The translations under genes and the position numbers were made by a program. The notes beneath the pieces are model-generated. The model had not been told where the DNA came from. It worked only from the letters and a program-made list of their open reading frames with translations, and made no database searches. Below, in pieces: positions 21,352 through 30,746 of a DNA stretch of 64,000 nt (the stretch's first letter is position 1; each line of letters starts with the position of its first letter). The stretch comes from Aeromicrobium ginsengisoli (GTDB lineage: Bacteria > Actinomycetota > Actinomycetes > Propionibacteriales > Nocardioidaceae): contig NZ_SDPQ02000001.1 of NCBI RefSeq assembly GCF_004134905.2, forward strand, positions 434,001 through 498,000, in the 5' to 3' direction.

Positions 21352-22296
21352 ATGCGTGATCTCGGTCTCGACGGACTGAGCGAGGACAGACGGTTCCTCA
21401 TTGCGCGTGACACGTCCACCGGTGAACAGTTCCGCATCCCCGCTGATCACCGCCTCGCTTCCCTGATCGGCAAGCCGTCCCACCCTGGGAACACCTCCGG
21501 CCAGTTGGAGATCCGCATGGAAAGCTCTCTCAGCCCGCGCGACATCCAGACCCGCATCCGCCGCGGTGAGACCCCGCAGGCGGTCGCCGACTCGGCCGGC
21601 GTGCCGGTCGAGCAGATCCTCGGTTTCGCCGGGCCCGTGCTCGCCGAGCGTGAGTACATGTGCGAACAGGCTCGCAAGACCTCGATCCGCCGCAAGCACG
21701 TCGGCGGTGCCGGCGTCCTGCTCGGCACCCTCGTGTCGGAGAACATCGCCGCCAACGGTGGCGTGCCGGAGTCCGCGGCCTGGGACTCCTGGCGGCGCGA
21801 GGACGGCCGCTGGAACGTCCAGGTCACCCCGGAGGGCGCCGCGCATCCCGCGAGCTTCCTGTTCGACGTCAAGAGCCGCTACGTCGTACCAGCTGACGAG
21901 TTCGCCCACGACCTGGTCGGCGACGTCGCCCTGCCCGACTCCGCCGACATGGCGATCGCGGATGCCGTACGCACGCCGTCACAGCCGGCCGAGCCTTCCG
22001 TCGAGGTCGTCGACGACGAGGTCGAGGCCGTCGCGCCCGAGATCGAGGAGGGCCCCCAGGTCGGGGTCGCCTCGCTCAAGGAGGCCCGCGACCGCAAGGT
22101 GCTCGAGCAGCTGGCGATCGTCGAGACCGAGGACGCTGACACGTCGGCTGCGCTTGAGCACGAGGTCGACGACTTCGAGGAGTCTCTCGAGCACGACGTC
22201 GCAGTCCCCGACACGATGGGCCCACGCAAGAAGCGCCACGAGCGCCGCCGCGTCCCGAGCTGGGACGAGATCATGTTCGGCGACAAGTCCGACTGA
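21352..22296 (+). CDS. sepH: Septation protein SepH (DUF3071)
   Basis: A 314-residue cell-division protein; in Streptomyces SepH binds FtsZ and promotes filament assembly. Residues 1-165 are the DUF3071 domain: MRDLGLDGLSEDRRFLIARD at the start, then the HTH-like stretch TRIRRGETPQAVADSAGVPVEQI, through to SFLFDVKSRYVVPAD. The rest is an acidic low-complexity tail ending in a basic patch (PRKKRHERRRVPSWDEIMFG) that is conserved and marks the FtsZ-contacting end. GGAGG precedes the ATG by 7 nt. Confidence 0.92.
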   Translation: MRDLGLDGLSEDRRFLIARDTSTGEQFRIPADHRLASLIGKPSHPGNTSGQLEIRMESSLSPRDIQTRIRRGETPQAVADSAGVPVEQILGFAGPVLAEREYMCEQARKTSIRRKHVGGAGVLLGTLVSENIAANGGVPESAAWDSWRREDGRWNVQVTPEGAAHPASFLFDVKSRYVVPADEFAHDLVGDVALPDSADMAIADAVRTPSQPAEPSVEVVDDEVEAVAPEIEEGPQVGVASLKEARDRKVLEQLAIVETEDADTSAALEHEVDDFEESLEHDVAVPDTMGPRKKRHERRRVPSWDEIMFGDKSD

Positions 22297-22328
22297 GCGA
22301 GGCCCGAGCGCGCTCAGCGCGCGACCGG

Positions 22329-22384
22329 TCGACTTGGTTGAGGTGCGAAGGCCGCCCCGCGGCCGAAGCGTCGAAACCTCGTGA
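22329..22384. repeat. REP-like imperfect palindrome between sepH and tdk
   Basis: An imperfect inverted repeat. The left arm starts GGTTGAGGTGCGAAGGCCGC, and the reverse complement of the right arm reads GGTTTCGACGCTTCGGCCGC. The centre (GGCCGC-CCC-GCGGCC) forms a perfect hairpin. Elements with this GGTTGAG...CGAAACC form recur between genes in several high-GC actinobacteria (from memory, not searched). Only one copy was seen in this window. It lies in the gap between convergent genes and could also act as a terminator. Confidence 0.5.
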
Positions 22385-22414
22385 GATCACTCCCCAGCGC
22401 AGAAACGCGCAGCG

Positions 22415-23074
22415 TCAAAAAGGCAAGACATCCGGCGACAGGGCTGACGCCTTCGCCGATGCGGCCGTCATCCGGCGGCGATGGTGCCTACGGCACAGCA
22501 CCTCATAGCCGACGACGAGGTCGTCCTCGTCCGGCGTCAGCTCGTGGTCGACGTCGCCCACGACGATGACGTCGCCCTCGGTCACCATGATCCCGTCCTC
22601 CGTGCGCGCGTTGTGCGTCGCGCGTTCGCCGCACCAGCACAGCGCTTCGACCTGCAGTGTGTGCACGTGGTCGGCCAGCTCGATGAGCCGCGCCGATCCG
22701 GAGAACAGCTGCGTCCGGAAGTCCGTCAGGATGCCGAACGCAAAGACGTCGATCGCCAGCTCGTCGGTGACCTTGGCCAGCTGGTCGATCTGGTCCGAGG
22801 TGTAGAACTGCGCCTCGTCGCACACGAAGTAGTCGATGCGCCCGCCCTGCGTCAGCTCGTCGACCGTGTACTGCCAGAAATGGAACTCGTCATCGACCTC
22901 GATCGCCGGGACCGCGAGACCCAGCCGGCTGGAGAGCGTTGCCGCGCCGGCGCGGTCGTGCGACGTGAACACCCGCCCGACACGCCCCCTGGCTCGGTGG
23001 TTGTGGTCCATCTGGAGCGCCAAGGTGCTCTTGCCGCAGTCCATCGTCCCTGAATAGAAGTTCAGCTCCGCCAC
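22415..23074 (-). CDS. tdk: Thymidine kinase
   Basis: Phosphorylates thymidine to dTMP in the salvage pathway. A type II (TK1-like) enzyme: the Walker A loop GTMDCGKST is at the N-terminus, the DEAQFY segment holds the magnesium/catalytic acid region, and the zinc-lasso cysteines are CWCG and CRRHH. The GTG at 23074 gives 219 residues and lies 8 nt after AGGA. The ATG 9 nt further out overlaps that AGGA, so it is less likely. It lies just downstream of the phosphodiesterase gene in the same direction. Confidence 0.93.
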   Translation of the reverse strand: MAELNFYSGTMDCGKSTLALQMDHNHRARGRVGRVFTSHDRAGAATLSSRLGLAVPAIEVDDEFHFWQYTVDELTQGGRIDYFVCDEAQFYTSDQIDQLAKVTDELAIDVFAFGILTDFRTQLFSGSARLIELADHVHTLQVEALCWCGERATHNARTEDGIMVTEGDVIVVGDVDHELTPDEDDLVVGYEVLCRRHHRRRMTAASAKASALSPDVLPF

Positions 23075-23096
23075 GGCCACCATCCTGCCAGCCGGG

Positions 23097-24200
23097 TCAT
23101 GGTGCGACGAGGACCGGGATGCGCAGTTCGGCCTCGCTGACCGAGCCGTGGAAGCCGGTCATCTTGAACTCGATGCCGAACTCGCGGGACGAGAACACCG
23201 CGAAGTCGCCGAGCGCCGCGACGACGACGTCGCCGATCCGGCCGCGTACGTCGGCCGTGATGGGCCCGAACCAGTCCTCGATGCCGTCCTGCGTACGTAC
23301 GAGGGCACGGTCACCCAGCTCGGCCTGCCAGCGTGCGGCGACGTCGAGCGCAGCACCTGAACGCGTGTAGACGTGGCGGAACCGGGCCTCGCCGGCGAGC
23401 AGCGTGACGTCGTCGAGCAACGTCGGCGACGAGTCGACATCGAAGCGGTTGGCCTTGGGCAGGTCGATCATGCCGTGGTCTGCCGTGACCAGCAGCACCG
23501 TGTCACGTGGCAGCTCTTCACGCAGGTCGGCCAGCTCCGTGTCGATCGTGGTGAGCATCGTGCGCCACTCCTCCGACGCGCAGCCCTTGCCGTGCCCGGT
23601 GTGGTCGAGCCGCGACTCATAGGCGTACGTCATGGCGCGTGGCGACGACTCGATGACCTCCAGGACGACGTCGAGACGTTCCCAGATCGAGCTGATGCCG
23701 TGGAACGGCACGCCACGTTGGCTGCAGAGCGTCAGGCCGGAGTCGGCGAACGTCGCGTCGTTGACCGACGACGCGGCGATGCCGGCGTCCTGCATCTGCT
23801 CCAGCACGGTGCGGTGCGGCTGCCAGATCAGCGGGTCGACCGGCTGGTCCCACTTGAGCGAGTTGAGCCGCTGACCGCTGCCGGGCACGCGCGACGTGTA
23901 GCCGACCATCCCGTGCTGGCCGGCCGGCAGCCCCGTGCCGAGCGACGTGAGGCTCGTGGCGGTGGTCGATGGCACGCCGCAGACGACGTCGTCGACATTG
24001 GTGAGCGAGCTGAGGAACGGCGCCGCGTCGGCATGCTCGCGCAGCAGCTCGAGGCCGAGCCCGTCGACGAGGAACACGACGTAGCGCGCCGCCTCGGGCA
24101 GCATCAGCGAGTTGGTGAAGCCCGGGGCGCCCATTGCGGCACCCACCGAGGGCAGGATCTGGTCGATCGTCGCTCGACCGCCGAGTCCCGCCAGCGTCAT
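23097..24200 (-). CDS. Alkaline-phosphatase-fold nucleotide pyrophosphatase/phosphodiesterase
   Basis: A 367-residue metal-dependent hydrolase of the type I phosphodiesterase/NPP family. FLVDGLGLELL holds the first metal-binding Asp, VPSTTATSLTSLGTG the nucleophilic Thr, YAYESRLDHTGHGKGC the second-metal Asp/His, and VTADHGM the Asp-His pair. There is no signal peptide, so it acts in the cytoplasm. Substrate unknown. Followed 13 nt later by tdk and preceded by the DUF5998-like gene with a 4-base overlap, suggesting an operon. Confidence 0.88.
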   Translation of the reverse strand: MTLAGLGGRATIDQILPSVGAAMGAPGFTNSLMLPEAARYVVFLVDGLGLELLREHADAAPFLSSLTNVDDVVCGVPSTTATSLTSLGTGLPAGQHGMVGYTSRVPGSGQRLNSLKWDQPVDPLIWQPHRTVLEQMQDAGIAASSVNDATFADSGLTLCSQRGVPFHGISSIWERLDVVLEVIESSPRAMTYAYESRLDHTGHGKGCASEEWRTMLTTIDTELADLREELPRDTVLLVTADHGMIDLPKANRFDVDSSPTLLDDVTLLAGEARFRHVYTRSGAALDVAARWQAELGDRALVRTQDGIEDWFGPITADVRGRIGDVVVAALGDFAVFSSREFGIEFKMTGFHGSVSEAELRIPVLVAP

Positions 24201-24763
24201 GCGCCGCGGCCGGCGGTCGCGGCCGACAGCGTACGGGCGAAGCCGAGCAGCCGCTGCACCGCCGAACCGCCGTCGGCGGCAGCGGCGAGGCGCAACGAGA
24301 AGTCGTCACCCGTGAGGCTGCCGGTGTAGCCGTGATCGGCCTCGCACTCGGGGTCTGCACAGCGCGCCGGCTCGAGCTCGACGCGCGACACGGCACCCCA
24401 GCCGACGGTCAGCACGGCCTCCTCGAGCTCCTTGGACTTCGACGTCACCATGCGGGTCACGACGACGGAACGAACCTGGCCGAGTGCGACGGCCTCGGAG
24501 GTCGTGGACGTGTAGGGCTTGGGCAGCAGGTCATCGCCGGGGTGCTCGTCGGTGTGCACCAGCACGAGGCGACTCGGGGTCAGTGCCAGCACCGTCATGT
24601 GACGGCGGATCTCGTCGTGGTCGAACGTCGGCTCGTGGTGCAGGACGTAGGCCGCGACCGGCTCGTCGGCGAGCGCGTCGCGCAGGCCGTCAGCGACGAT
24701 CTCGGGGTAGTAGCCGCTCGTGGAGACCTCGTCGAACAGGGACTTCGTGTCGTCAGTGGCCAT
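24197..24763 (-). CDS. DUF5998-like conserved actinobacterial protein
   Basis: A 188-residue soluble protein. It begins MATDDTKSLFDEVSTSGYYPEIVADGL and carries a Cys/His cluster late in the chain, CADPECEADHGYTGSL. The family is recognised from memory as a conserved actinobacterial protein that often sits beside the alkaline-phosphatase-fold protein. No function is known. The ATG at 24763 overlaps the stop of the Pat-like gene by one base; the longer in-frame start only adds sequence inside that neighbour. Confidence 0.7.
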   Translation of the reverse strand: MATDDTKSLFDEVSTSGYYPEIVADGLRDALADEPVAAYVLHHEPTFDHDEIRRHMTVLALTPSRLVLVHTDEHPGDDLLPKPYTSTTSEAVALGQVRSVVVTRMVTSKSKELEEAVLTVGWGAVSRVELEPARCADPECEADHGYTGSLTGDDFSLRLAAAADGGSAVQRLLGFARTLSAATAGRGA

Positions 24764-27456
24764 CACGCCAGCGTATCTCCCATCGAGGCAGGTTGACTCA
24801 GGCGCCGGACGTACCACTCACCACGGCGATCCGCGGACGGTACGACCTTGGCGCGCGCGCTCAGGGCGGTGTAGCCCTTGCCGTGCACCAGCACGGGCTC
24901 GAGGTCGAGCTCGGCGATCTCCGGCAGGTCGTCCTTCATCGCCGCGAGCCTGACGATGATGTCCTGCAGCGCGTCGACATCGACGGCGTCGGAGCCGCGG
25001 TAGCCGTAGAGCAGCGGCGCGGAGCGCAGGTCGCGGATCATCGCTTCGGCGTCGAGGTCGGTCAGCGGCGGGATGCCGTAGGACCGGTCGCCCAGCAGCT
25101 CGCTGGGTGCGCCGGCGAGGCCGAACGACACCAAAGGACCGAACAACGGGTCCTCGGTGACGCTGAACGAGACCTGGATGCCGTCGGCGGCTGCGCGCTG
25201 CACGAAGAACTTGGTGTCCTTGCGCATGCCCTTCCACGTCGTGAGGTCGTCCCACGCCTCGCCCATCTCGTCGGGTCCGTGGATGTTGCGCCACACGTGT
25301 GCGAGGTCGGGCCGGGTGCGGAGATGCTCGCTGCCGGCCTTGAGGACGACGTCCCAGCCGAGCGACTCCCCCGCCGCGATCGCCTCCTCGCGCGAGTGCA
25401 CGTTGATCCAGGTCCACAGGTCGATGCCGTAGCAGGCGAGCAGCGCGTGCACCTGGTCCGTGGACAGGATCGCTCCGCGCGGCGCAGCGTCCAGCACCTG
25501 ACGGACGAGCGTACGGGCGTCACCCGTGCGGTGGTCGAGCGCGATGTGGAACTCGCCGTGGTCCTTGGCGGCCCACTCGGCGTAGTTGACGACGCGCGCG
25601 AGGGCGCGGACCGCCGACTCCGGCGCAGCGTACGAAGGCACGGACCCGCGACCCGCCGAGCCGCCGAGGAGGTCGGGCACGCGCAGCAGCACGGGCACGC
25701 CCTCGCTGCCGAGGAACGTCGACACGATCGGTTTGTCGGACTGCTCACCGACGGCGGCAAGGACGTTGGCGACTTCTTCGCCGCTGGTGTTGAGCGGCGG
25801 CACGTAGACCGCGACCAGTGCATCGATGTCGGGGCTCGCGATGGCGTGCTCGATCGCCGCCTCGAAGTCGTCGGCGTTGGCGTCGGCGCCCAGCGAGATC
25901 GGCTCGGCGACCTGCAGACCGGCGGCCGAGGCCGCGTCGGCCACGATCAGCGCTACGGCGTCGGAGTTGCCGACGATCGAGATGCGGTTGCCGCGCGGCA
26001 GCGGCTGGTGCGCCAGCAGCTGGGCGACGTCGAACATCTCGTCCAGCGTGTCGACCTGGATGACGCCGGCCTGGCGGAACATCGCATCGACGGCCGACTG
26101 CGGCGCCGACGTGCGCTTGACGGTGTGGCCGACAGGTACGCCCTGGGTCGAGCGCCCGGACTTGACCGCCACGATGGGCTTGGTGCGAGAGACGCGGCGG
26201 GCGATGCGGGAGAACTTGCGCGGGTTGCCGATCGACTCCAGGTAGAGCAGGACGACCTCGGTCGAGTCGTCCTCCTGCCAGTACTGCAGCAGGTCGTTGC
26301 CCGACACGTCGGCGCGGTTGCCGGCCGACACGAACGTCGACAGGCCGAGGCCACGTCGGGACACCGACTCGAGGATCGCGGTGCCGAGCGCACCGGACTG
26401 GCAGAAGAACCCGACGCGGCCCTGCGGCGGCATCGACGGCGACAGCGAGGCGTTGAGCTGCAGGTCAGGGGCGGTGTTGATGAAGCCGAGGCAGTTCGGG
26501 CCGATGAGCCGCAGCCCGTACGACCGGCTGAGGCCCAGCAGCGTGCGCTGGCGCTGGCGCCCCTCCGGGCCCTCCTCCGCGAACCCTGCGGAGATCACGA
26601 CGAGCCCATGCACACCCTTGGCAGCGCAGTCGAGCACGACGTCGTTGACCGACTCGGCCGGCACCGCGACGATCGCGATGTCGACCTCGCCCGGGATGTC
26701 CTGGACGGTCTTGTAGGCCGGGAGACCCGACACCGCCTCGGCCTGGGAGTTGACCGCGTAGACGCTGCCGCTGAAGTCGCCCAGGACGAGGTTGCGCACC
26801 ATCGCCTGGCCGATCGAGTTCTGCCGGCGACTGGCGCCGATGACCGCGATGCTGCGGGCGCGGAAGATCCGCTCGATCGAAGCGGCCTCGGCGCGCTGCT
26901 CGCGCGCCCGCATGACCCCGACGGCCAGGTCCGTGGGCTCGATCCGCAGCGTGAGGCGGGTGACACCGCCGTCGACCATGCCGTCGACCTGGTAGCCCAT
27001 CTCGCGGAAGATCTGCTGCATCCGGGAGTTGGACGGCAGGACGTCGGCGACGAATGTACGGATGCCCCGCTCGCGGCCGGCCTGCGCGAGGTGCTCCAGC
27101 AGCAGCTGTCCCACACCGCGGCCCTGGTGCGCATCCTCGACGAGGAAGGCGACCTCCGCCTCGTCGTCGGTGATCGCGTCGTAGCGGCCCACCCCGATGA
27201 TCGTGGCGTGCAAGGTCACGACAAACGCGACCCTGCGGTCGTTGTCGACGGTCGTGAACCGCGTGACATCCTTGTCGGAAAGCGTCGGATAGGGCGCAAA
27301 GAAGCGGAAGTACTTGGACTGCTCGGAGACTCGCGAATAGAACTCCACGAGCCGCTCGGCGTCAGCCTCCAGGATCGGCCTGAGCTGCGCCACCCGGCCG
27401 TCCTTGAGCAGGACATCGGCTTCCCAGTGCTCGACGGGCTGCACCTCACTGGTCAC
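24763..27456 (-). CDS. Pat-like bifunctional GNAT acetyltransferase / NDP-forming acyl-CoA synthetase family protein
   Basis: An 897-residue protein-acetyltransferase candidate that could control acyl-CoA synthetases by lysine acylation. Residues about 15-175 form a GNAT domain with the acetyl-CoA loop QGRGVGQLL. From about residue 195 comes a succinyl-CoA-synthetase-like CoA-binding domain (SIAVIGASRRQNSIGQAM), then a ligase-CoA-like domain (FFCQSGALGTAI), then an ATP-grasp domain from about residue 670. GNAT first is the actinobacterial arrangement; Salmonella Pat has it last. A His is present in PVGHTVKRTSAP, where ADP-forming synthetases carry the phospho-His, so loss of synthetase activity cannot be assumed. 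Confidence 0.88.
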   Translation of the reverse strand: MTSEVQPVEHWEADVLLKDGRVAQLRPILEADAERLVEFYSRVSEQSKYFRFFAPYPTLSDKDVTRFTTVDNDRRVAFVVTLHATIIGVGRYDAITDDEAEVAFLVEDAHQGRGVGQLLLEHLAQAGRERGIRTFVADVLPSNSRMQQIFREMGYQVDGMVDGGVTRLTLRIEPTDLAVGVMRAREQRAEAASIERIFRARSIAVIGASRRQNSIGQAMVRNLVLGDFSGSVYAVNSQAEAVSGLPAYKTVQDIPGEVDIAIVAVPAESVNDVVLDCAAKGVHGLVVISAGFAEEGPEGRQRQRTLLGLSRSYGLRLIGPNCLGFINTAPDLQLNASLSPSMPPQGRVGFFCQSGALGTAILESVSRRGLGLSTFVSAGNRADVSGNDLLQYWQEDDSTEVVLLYLESIGNPRKFSRIARRVSRTKPIVAVKSGRSTQGVPVGHTVKRTSAPQSAVDAMFRQAGVIQVDTLDEMFDVAQLLAHQPLPRGNRISIVGNSDAVALIVADAASAAGLQVAEPISLGADANADDFEAAIEHAIASPDIDALVAVYVPPLNTSGEEVANVLAAVGEQSDKPIVSTFLGSEGVPVLLRVPDLLGGSAGRGSVPSYAAPESAVRALARVVNYAEWAAKDHGEFHIALDHRTGDARTLVRQVLDAAPRGAILSTDQVHALLACYGIDLWTWINVHSREEAIAAGESLGWDVVLKAGSEHLRTRPDLAHVWRNIHGPDEMGEAWDDLTTWKGMRKDTKFFVQRAAADGIQVSFSVTEDPLFGPLVSFGLAGAPSELLGDRSYGIPPLTDLDAEAMIRDLRSAPLLYGYRGSDAVDVDALQDIIVRLAAMKDDLPEIAELDLEPVLVHGKGYTALSARAKVVPSADRRGEWYVRRLSQPASMGDTLA

Positions 27457-27553
27457 CCCCCCAACCTATCGGGTGGCCCACGGCGTGGCGCGAGAAGTCC
27501 GCAGGTGAGAGCGGCGAAAATGGACAACTGAGCAGCGCAACACAGGAGATTGA

Positions 27554-30001
27554 ATGGCCCGCAGCAGCAAGCAAGCTCCCGAGGAGGACTTCGAGGAGCA
27601 CATCGTCGACACCGACGTGAGCGACGAGATGCGATCGAGCTTCCTCGAGTACGCCTACTCGGTGATCTACGCGCGCGCCCTGCCCGACGCGCGTGACGGT
27701 CTCAAGCCCGTCCAGCGGCGCATCCTCTACACGATGGACGACATGGGCCTGCGGAGCGACCGCGGGCACGCCAAGAGTGCGCGACCCGTCGGTGAGGTCA
27801 TGGGCCGGTTGCACCCGCACGGCGACAGCGCGATCTACGACGCGCTCGTACGACTCGTGCAGCCCTGGTCGTTGCGGCTGCCGCTGCTCGACGGTCACGG
27901 CAACTTCGGCTCGCAGGACGATCCGCCTGCGGCGATGCGCTACACCGAGGTCCGCATGGACCAGGCCGCCGAGGCCATGACGGCCTCGATCAACGAGGAC
28001 ACGGTCGACTTCAAGCCCAACTACGACGGCCGCGAGACCGAGCCGGTCGTCCTGCCGGCCGCTCTGCCCAACCTGCTCGTCAACGGCGCCAGCGGCATCG
28101 CCGTCGGCATGGCCACCAACATCGCGCCGCACAACCTGATCGAGGTGGTCCAGGCGCTGCGCCACCTCATCAAGCACCCGTCGGCCGACCTCGACGACCT
28201 CATGCGGTTCATCCCCGGCCCCGACCTGCCCACCGGCGGCAAGATCGTCGGCCTCGAGGGCATCCGTGATGCGTACGCGACCGGCAACGGCTCGTTCCGC
28301 ATGCGTGCCTCGGCCCGTGTCGAGAGCGTCACTGCCCGCCGCAAGGGCATCGTCGTCACCGAGCTGCCCTACAACGTGGGTCCGGAGAAGGTCATCGAGG
28401 CGATCAAGAAGCTCGTCCAGGCCAAGAAGCTCCAAGGCATCTCGGACATCAAGAACCTCAGCGACCGCCACAAGGGTCTCAACCTCGTCATCGAGATCAA
28501 GAACGGCTTCATCCCCGAGACGATCCTCGAGCAGCTCTACAAGAGCACCCCGATGGAGAGCTCGTTCGGCATCAACGCCGTGGCGCTCGTCGACGGCCAG
28601 CCCCGCACGCTGGGGCTCAAGGACATGCTCGAGGTCTACCTCGGGCACCGCATCGACGTCGTCCGGCGCCGCACGCAGTTCCGCCGGGGCAAGGCCGCCG
28701 ACCGGCTCCACCTGCTCGACGGCCTGATGCTCGCCCTGGTCGACATCGACGAGGTCATCCAGCTGGTCCGCGCGAGCGAGAACCGCAGCGAGGCCAAGGA
28801 GCGCCTCATGACGGTGTTCGACCTGTCCGACATCCAGGCGACCTACATCCTCGACCTGACGCTGGGCCGGCTCACCAAGTACGACCGCATCGAGGTCGAG
28901 CGTGAGATCGCCGAGCTCCGCAAGCTCATCGACGACCTCGACGCGATCCTCGCCGACGAGCAGGTGCTCCGCCGGGTCGTCGGCGACGAGCTCAACGACA
29001 TCGCCCAGAAGTTCGGCACGCCGCGGCGCACCGTCCTCCTGGAGTCGTCAGGACAGACCGCCACGGCCGCGTCGCCGCTCGAGGTCGCCGACGACCCGTG
29101 CTGGGCGCTGCTGTCCGCGACCGAACTGCTGGCCCGTACGTCCGACGACTCGCCGCTCGGCGACGTCGATCGCCGGGTCAAGCACGACACGATCGTCTCG
29201 GCCGTACGCACGACAGCCCGCGGCGAGATCGGCGTGGTGATGGCCGACGGCCGCATCCAGCGCATCTCGGTGCTCGAGCTGCCGGCGTTGCCACCGACGG
29301 CCCAGTCGCCCAACCTCCAGGGCGGCATGCCGCTGCGCGAGATCCCGGGTCTCGAGGGCACGGTTCTCGCGCTCACCGGCCTGGGTGACTCCGGGCCGGG
29401 CCTCGCGCTGGGCACCCGCTCGGGCGTCGTCAAGCGGGTCAAGCCCGAACAGCTGTCGCGTGACTCGTGGGACATCATCTCCCTCGACGAGGGCGATGTC
29501 GTGGTCGGCGCGGTCGAGCTGGCGACCGGCGACGAGCAGCTCGCGTTCGTCACGTCGGACGCCCAGCTGCTGCACTTCTCGGCGTCGCTCGTACGCCCTC
29601 AGGGTCGCGCCGGCGGCGGCGTCGCCGGCATCAAGCTGACCCCGGGCGCCCGAGTTGTCTCGTTCGGCGCGGTGCGCGACATCGAGTCCGCCAGCGTCGT
29701 GACGATCGCCGGGTCCGGCGACGCCCTGCCCGGCACCCAGAACGGCGCGGTCAAGGTCAGCCCCATGGCGATCTATCCGGCCAAGGGTCGGGCCACCGGC
29801 GGTGTCCGGTGCCAACGCCTGCTCAAGGGCGAGGACGGGCTGCTGCTGGCCTGGGTCGGCGACGGCGCGCCCATGGCGTGCGCCACGAGCGGGTCGCCCG
29901 TCGATCTGCCCGAGCGCACGGATCGTCGCGACGGCTCCGGCGTGCCCGCCGCACAGCCGATCCTGGCCGTCTCGGGTCCGGCCGGTTCGCTCGCGATCTG
30001 A
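27554..30001 (+). CDS. parC: DNA topoisomerase IV subunit A
   Basis: The breakage-reunion subunit that, with ParE, unlinks daughter chromosomes. The protein is 815 residues. The winged-helix core ([13 protein letters not shown]) leads to the quinolone-resistance region [17 protein letters not shown] with the drug-sensitive Ser and Asp intact. The active-site Tyr130 is in AMRYTE. The C-terminal half is a beta-pinwheel of repeated blades. The ATG at 27554 follows AGGAGAT. It is called ParC rather than GyrA because ParE lies 6.4 kb away on the other strand; this region is not the replication origin, where gyrBA normally lies. Confidence 0.9.
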   Translation: MARSSKQAPEEDFEEHIVDTDVSDEMRSSFLEYAYSVIYARALPDARDGLKPVQRRILYTMDDMGLRSDRGHAKSARPVGEVMGRLHPHGDSAIYDALVRLVQPWSLRLPLLDGHGNFGSQDDPPAAMRYTEVRMDQAAEAMTASINEDTVDFKPNYDGRETEPVVLPAALPNLLVNGASGIAVGMATNIAPHNLIEVVQALRHLIKHPSADLDDLMRFIPGPDLPTGGKIVGLEGIRDAYATGNGSFRMRASARVESVTARRKGIVVTELPYNVGPEKVIEAIKKLVQAKKLQGISDIKNLSDRHKGLNLVIEIKNGFIPETILEQLYKSTPMESSFGINAVALVDGQPRTLGLKDMLEVYLGHRIDVVRRRTQFRRGKAADRLHLLDGLMLALVDIDEVIQLVRASENRSEAKERLMTVFDLSDIQATYILDLTLGRLTKYDRIEVEREIAELRKLIDDLDAILADEQVLRRVVGDELNDIAQKFGTPRRTVLLESSGQTATAASPLEVADDPCWALLSATELLARTSDDSPLGDVDRRVKHDTIVSAVRTTARGEIGVVMADGRIQRISVLELPALPPTAQSPNLQGGMPLREIPGLEGTVLALTGLGDSGPGLALGTRSGVVKRVKPEQLSRDSWDIISLDEGDVVVGAVELATGDEQLAFVTSDAQLLHFSASLVRPQGRAGGGVAGIKLTPGARVVSFGAVRDIESASVVTIAGSGDALPGTQNGAVKVSPMAIYPAKGRATGGVRCQRLLKGEDGLLLAWVGDGAPMACATSGSPVDLPERTDRRDGSGVPAAQPILAVSGPAGSLAI

Positions 30002-30026
30002 GCGCCGCACCGTGCAAGACTGAGCC

Positions 30027-30746
30027 GTGCGCACAAGACACCTGATCCTGACGCTCGCTGCCTCCGCCCTCGTCGTCTCCGGCTGCACCGGGTCCTCCGG
30101 CGACGACGGCGGCACCAAGGGCGATCCGGCCAAGCTGCAGGCGCGCCTCACCGAGGCCAAGACCGCACTCGACGACGCCGAGACGGTCACCATCTCGCTG
30201 GCCACCACCAAGCTGCCGTCCGGCGTCACCGGCCTGCTGTCGGCCAAGGGCCAGGGCAACCACTCCCCCGCGTTCAAGGGCAAGGTCAAGGTCGTCACGG
30301 GCGGTGCGAGCCTCGACGCCGACGTCATCGCGGCTGACGGCAAGGTCTGGGCCAAGACCGGCTTCTCGCCGACGTTCCTGACGATCAACCCGGCATCGCT
30401 CAAGGCACCGGATCCAGCCGGGCTGCTCGCGCCTGACACCGGCATCTCGCAGATCCTGGCCAAGACCCAGAAGCTCTCCGAGGGCGACAAGTCACGCGAC
30501 GGCAAGGACGTCCTCACGACGATCACCGGCACACTCCCGGGCAGCCTCGTCCGCGACATCATCCCATCGGCGGCACAGGACAAGTCGTTCGCCGTGACCT
30601 ACCGCCTCGACGACGACAACGTCCTGCGCGACGCCAGCCTCAAGGGGCCGTTCTACCCCAACGGCGGTGACGTGACCTACACCGTGAGGCTGACCACCTC
30701 CGACACCGCCATCACCATCGAGCCGCCGACCCCCGCCGGTCGATGA
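30027..30746 (+). CDS. LppX/LprA/LprF/LprG-family lipoprotein
   Basis: A 239-residue lipid-binding lipoprotein. A basic start and hydrophobic stretch lead to the lipobox LVVSGC, with the acylated Cys at residue 20. The mature part has the family's alternating pattern and the signature GVTGLLSAKGQGNHSPAFKGKV. Members hold acylated lipids in a hydrophobic pocket. The stop overlaps the start of the 14-segment MFS gene (ATGA), exactly the lprG-p55 arrangement of mycobacteria, where the pair exports triacylated lipids. Start GTG at 30027. Confidence 0.88.
   Translation: MRTRHLILTLAASALVVSGCTGSSGDDGGTKGDPAKLQARLTEAKTALDDAETVTISLATTKLPSGVTGLLSAKGQGNHSPAFKGKVKVVTGGASLDADVIAADGKVWAKTGFSPTFLTINPASLKAPDPAGLLAPDTGISQILAKTQKLSEGDKSRDGKDVLTTITGTLPGSLVRDIIPSAAQDKSFAVTYRLDDDNVLRDASLKGPFYPNGGDVTYTVRLTTSDTAITIEPPTPAGR

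Noticed and set aside
22297..22414. Possible tRNA or riboswitch between sepH and tdk
   Set aside because: No cloverleaf or aptamer could be folded; the region is explained by the REP-like palindrome and terminator function between convergent genes.
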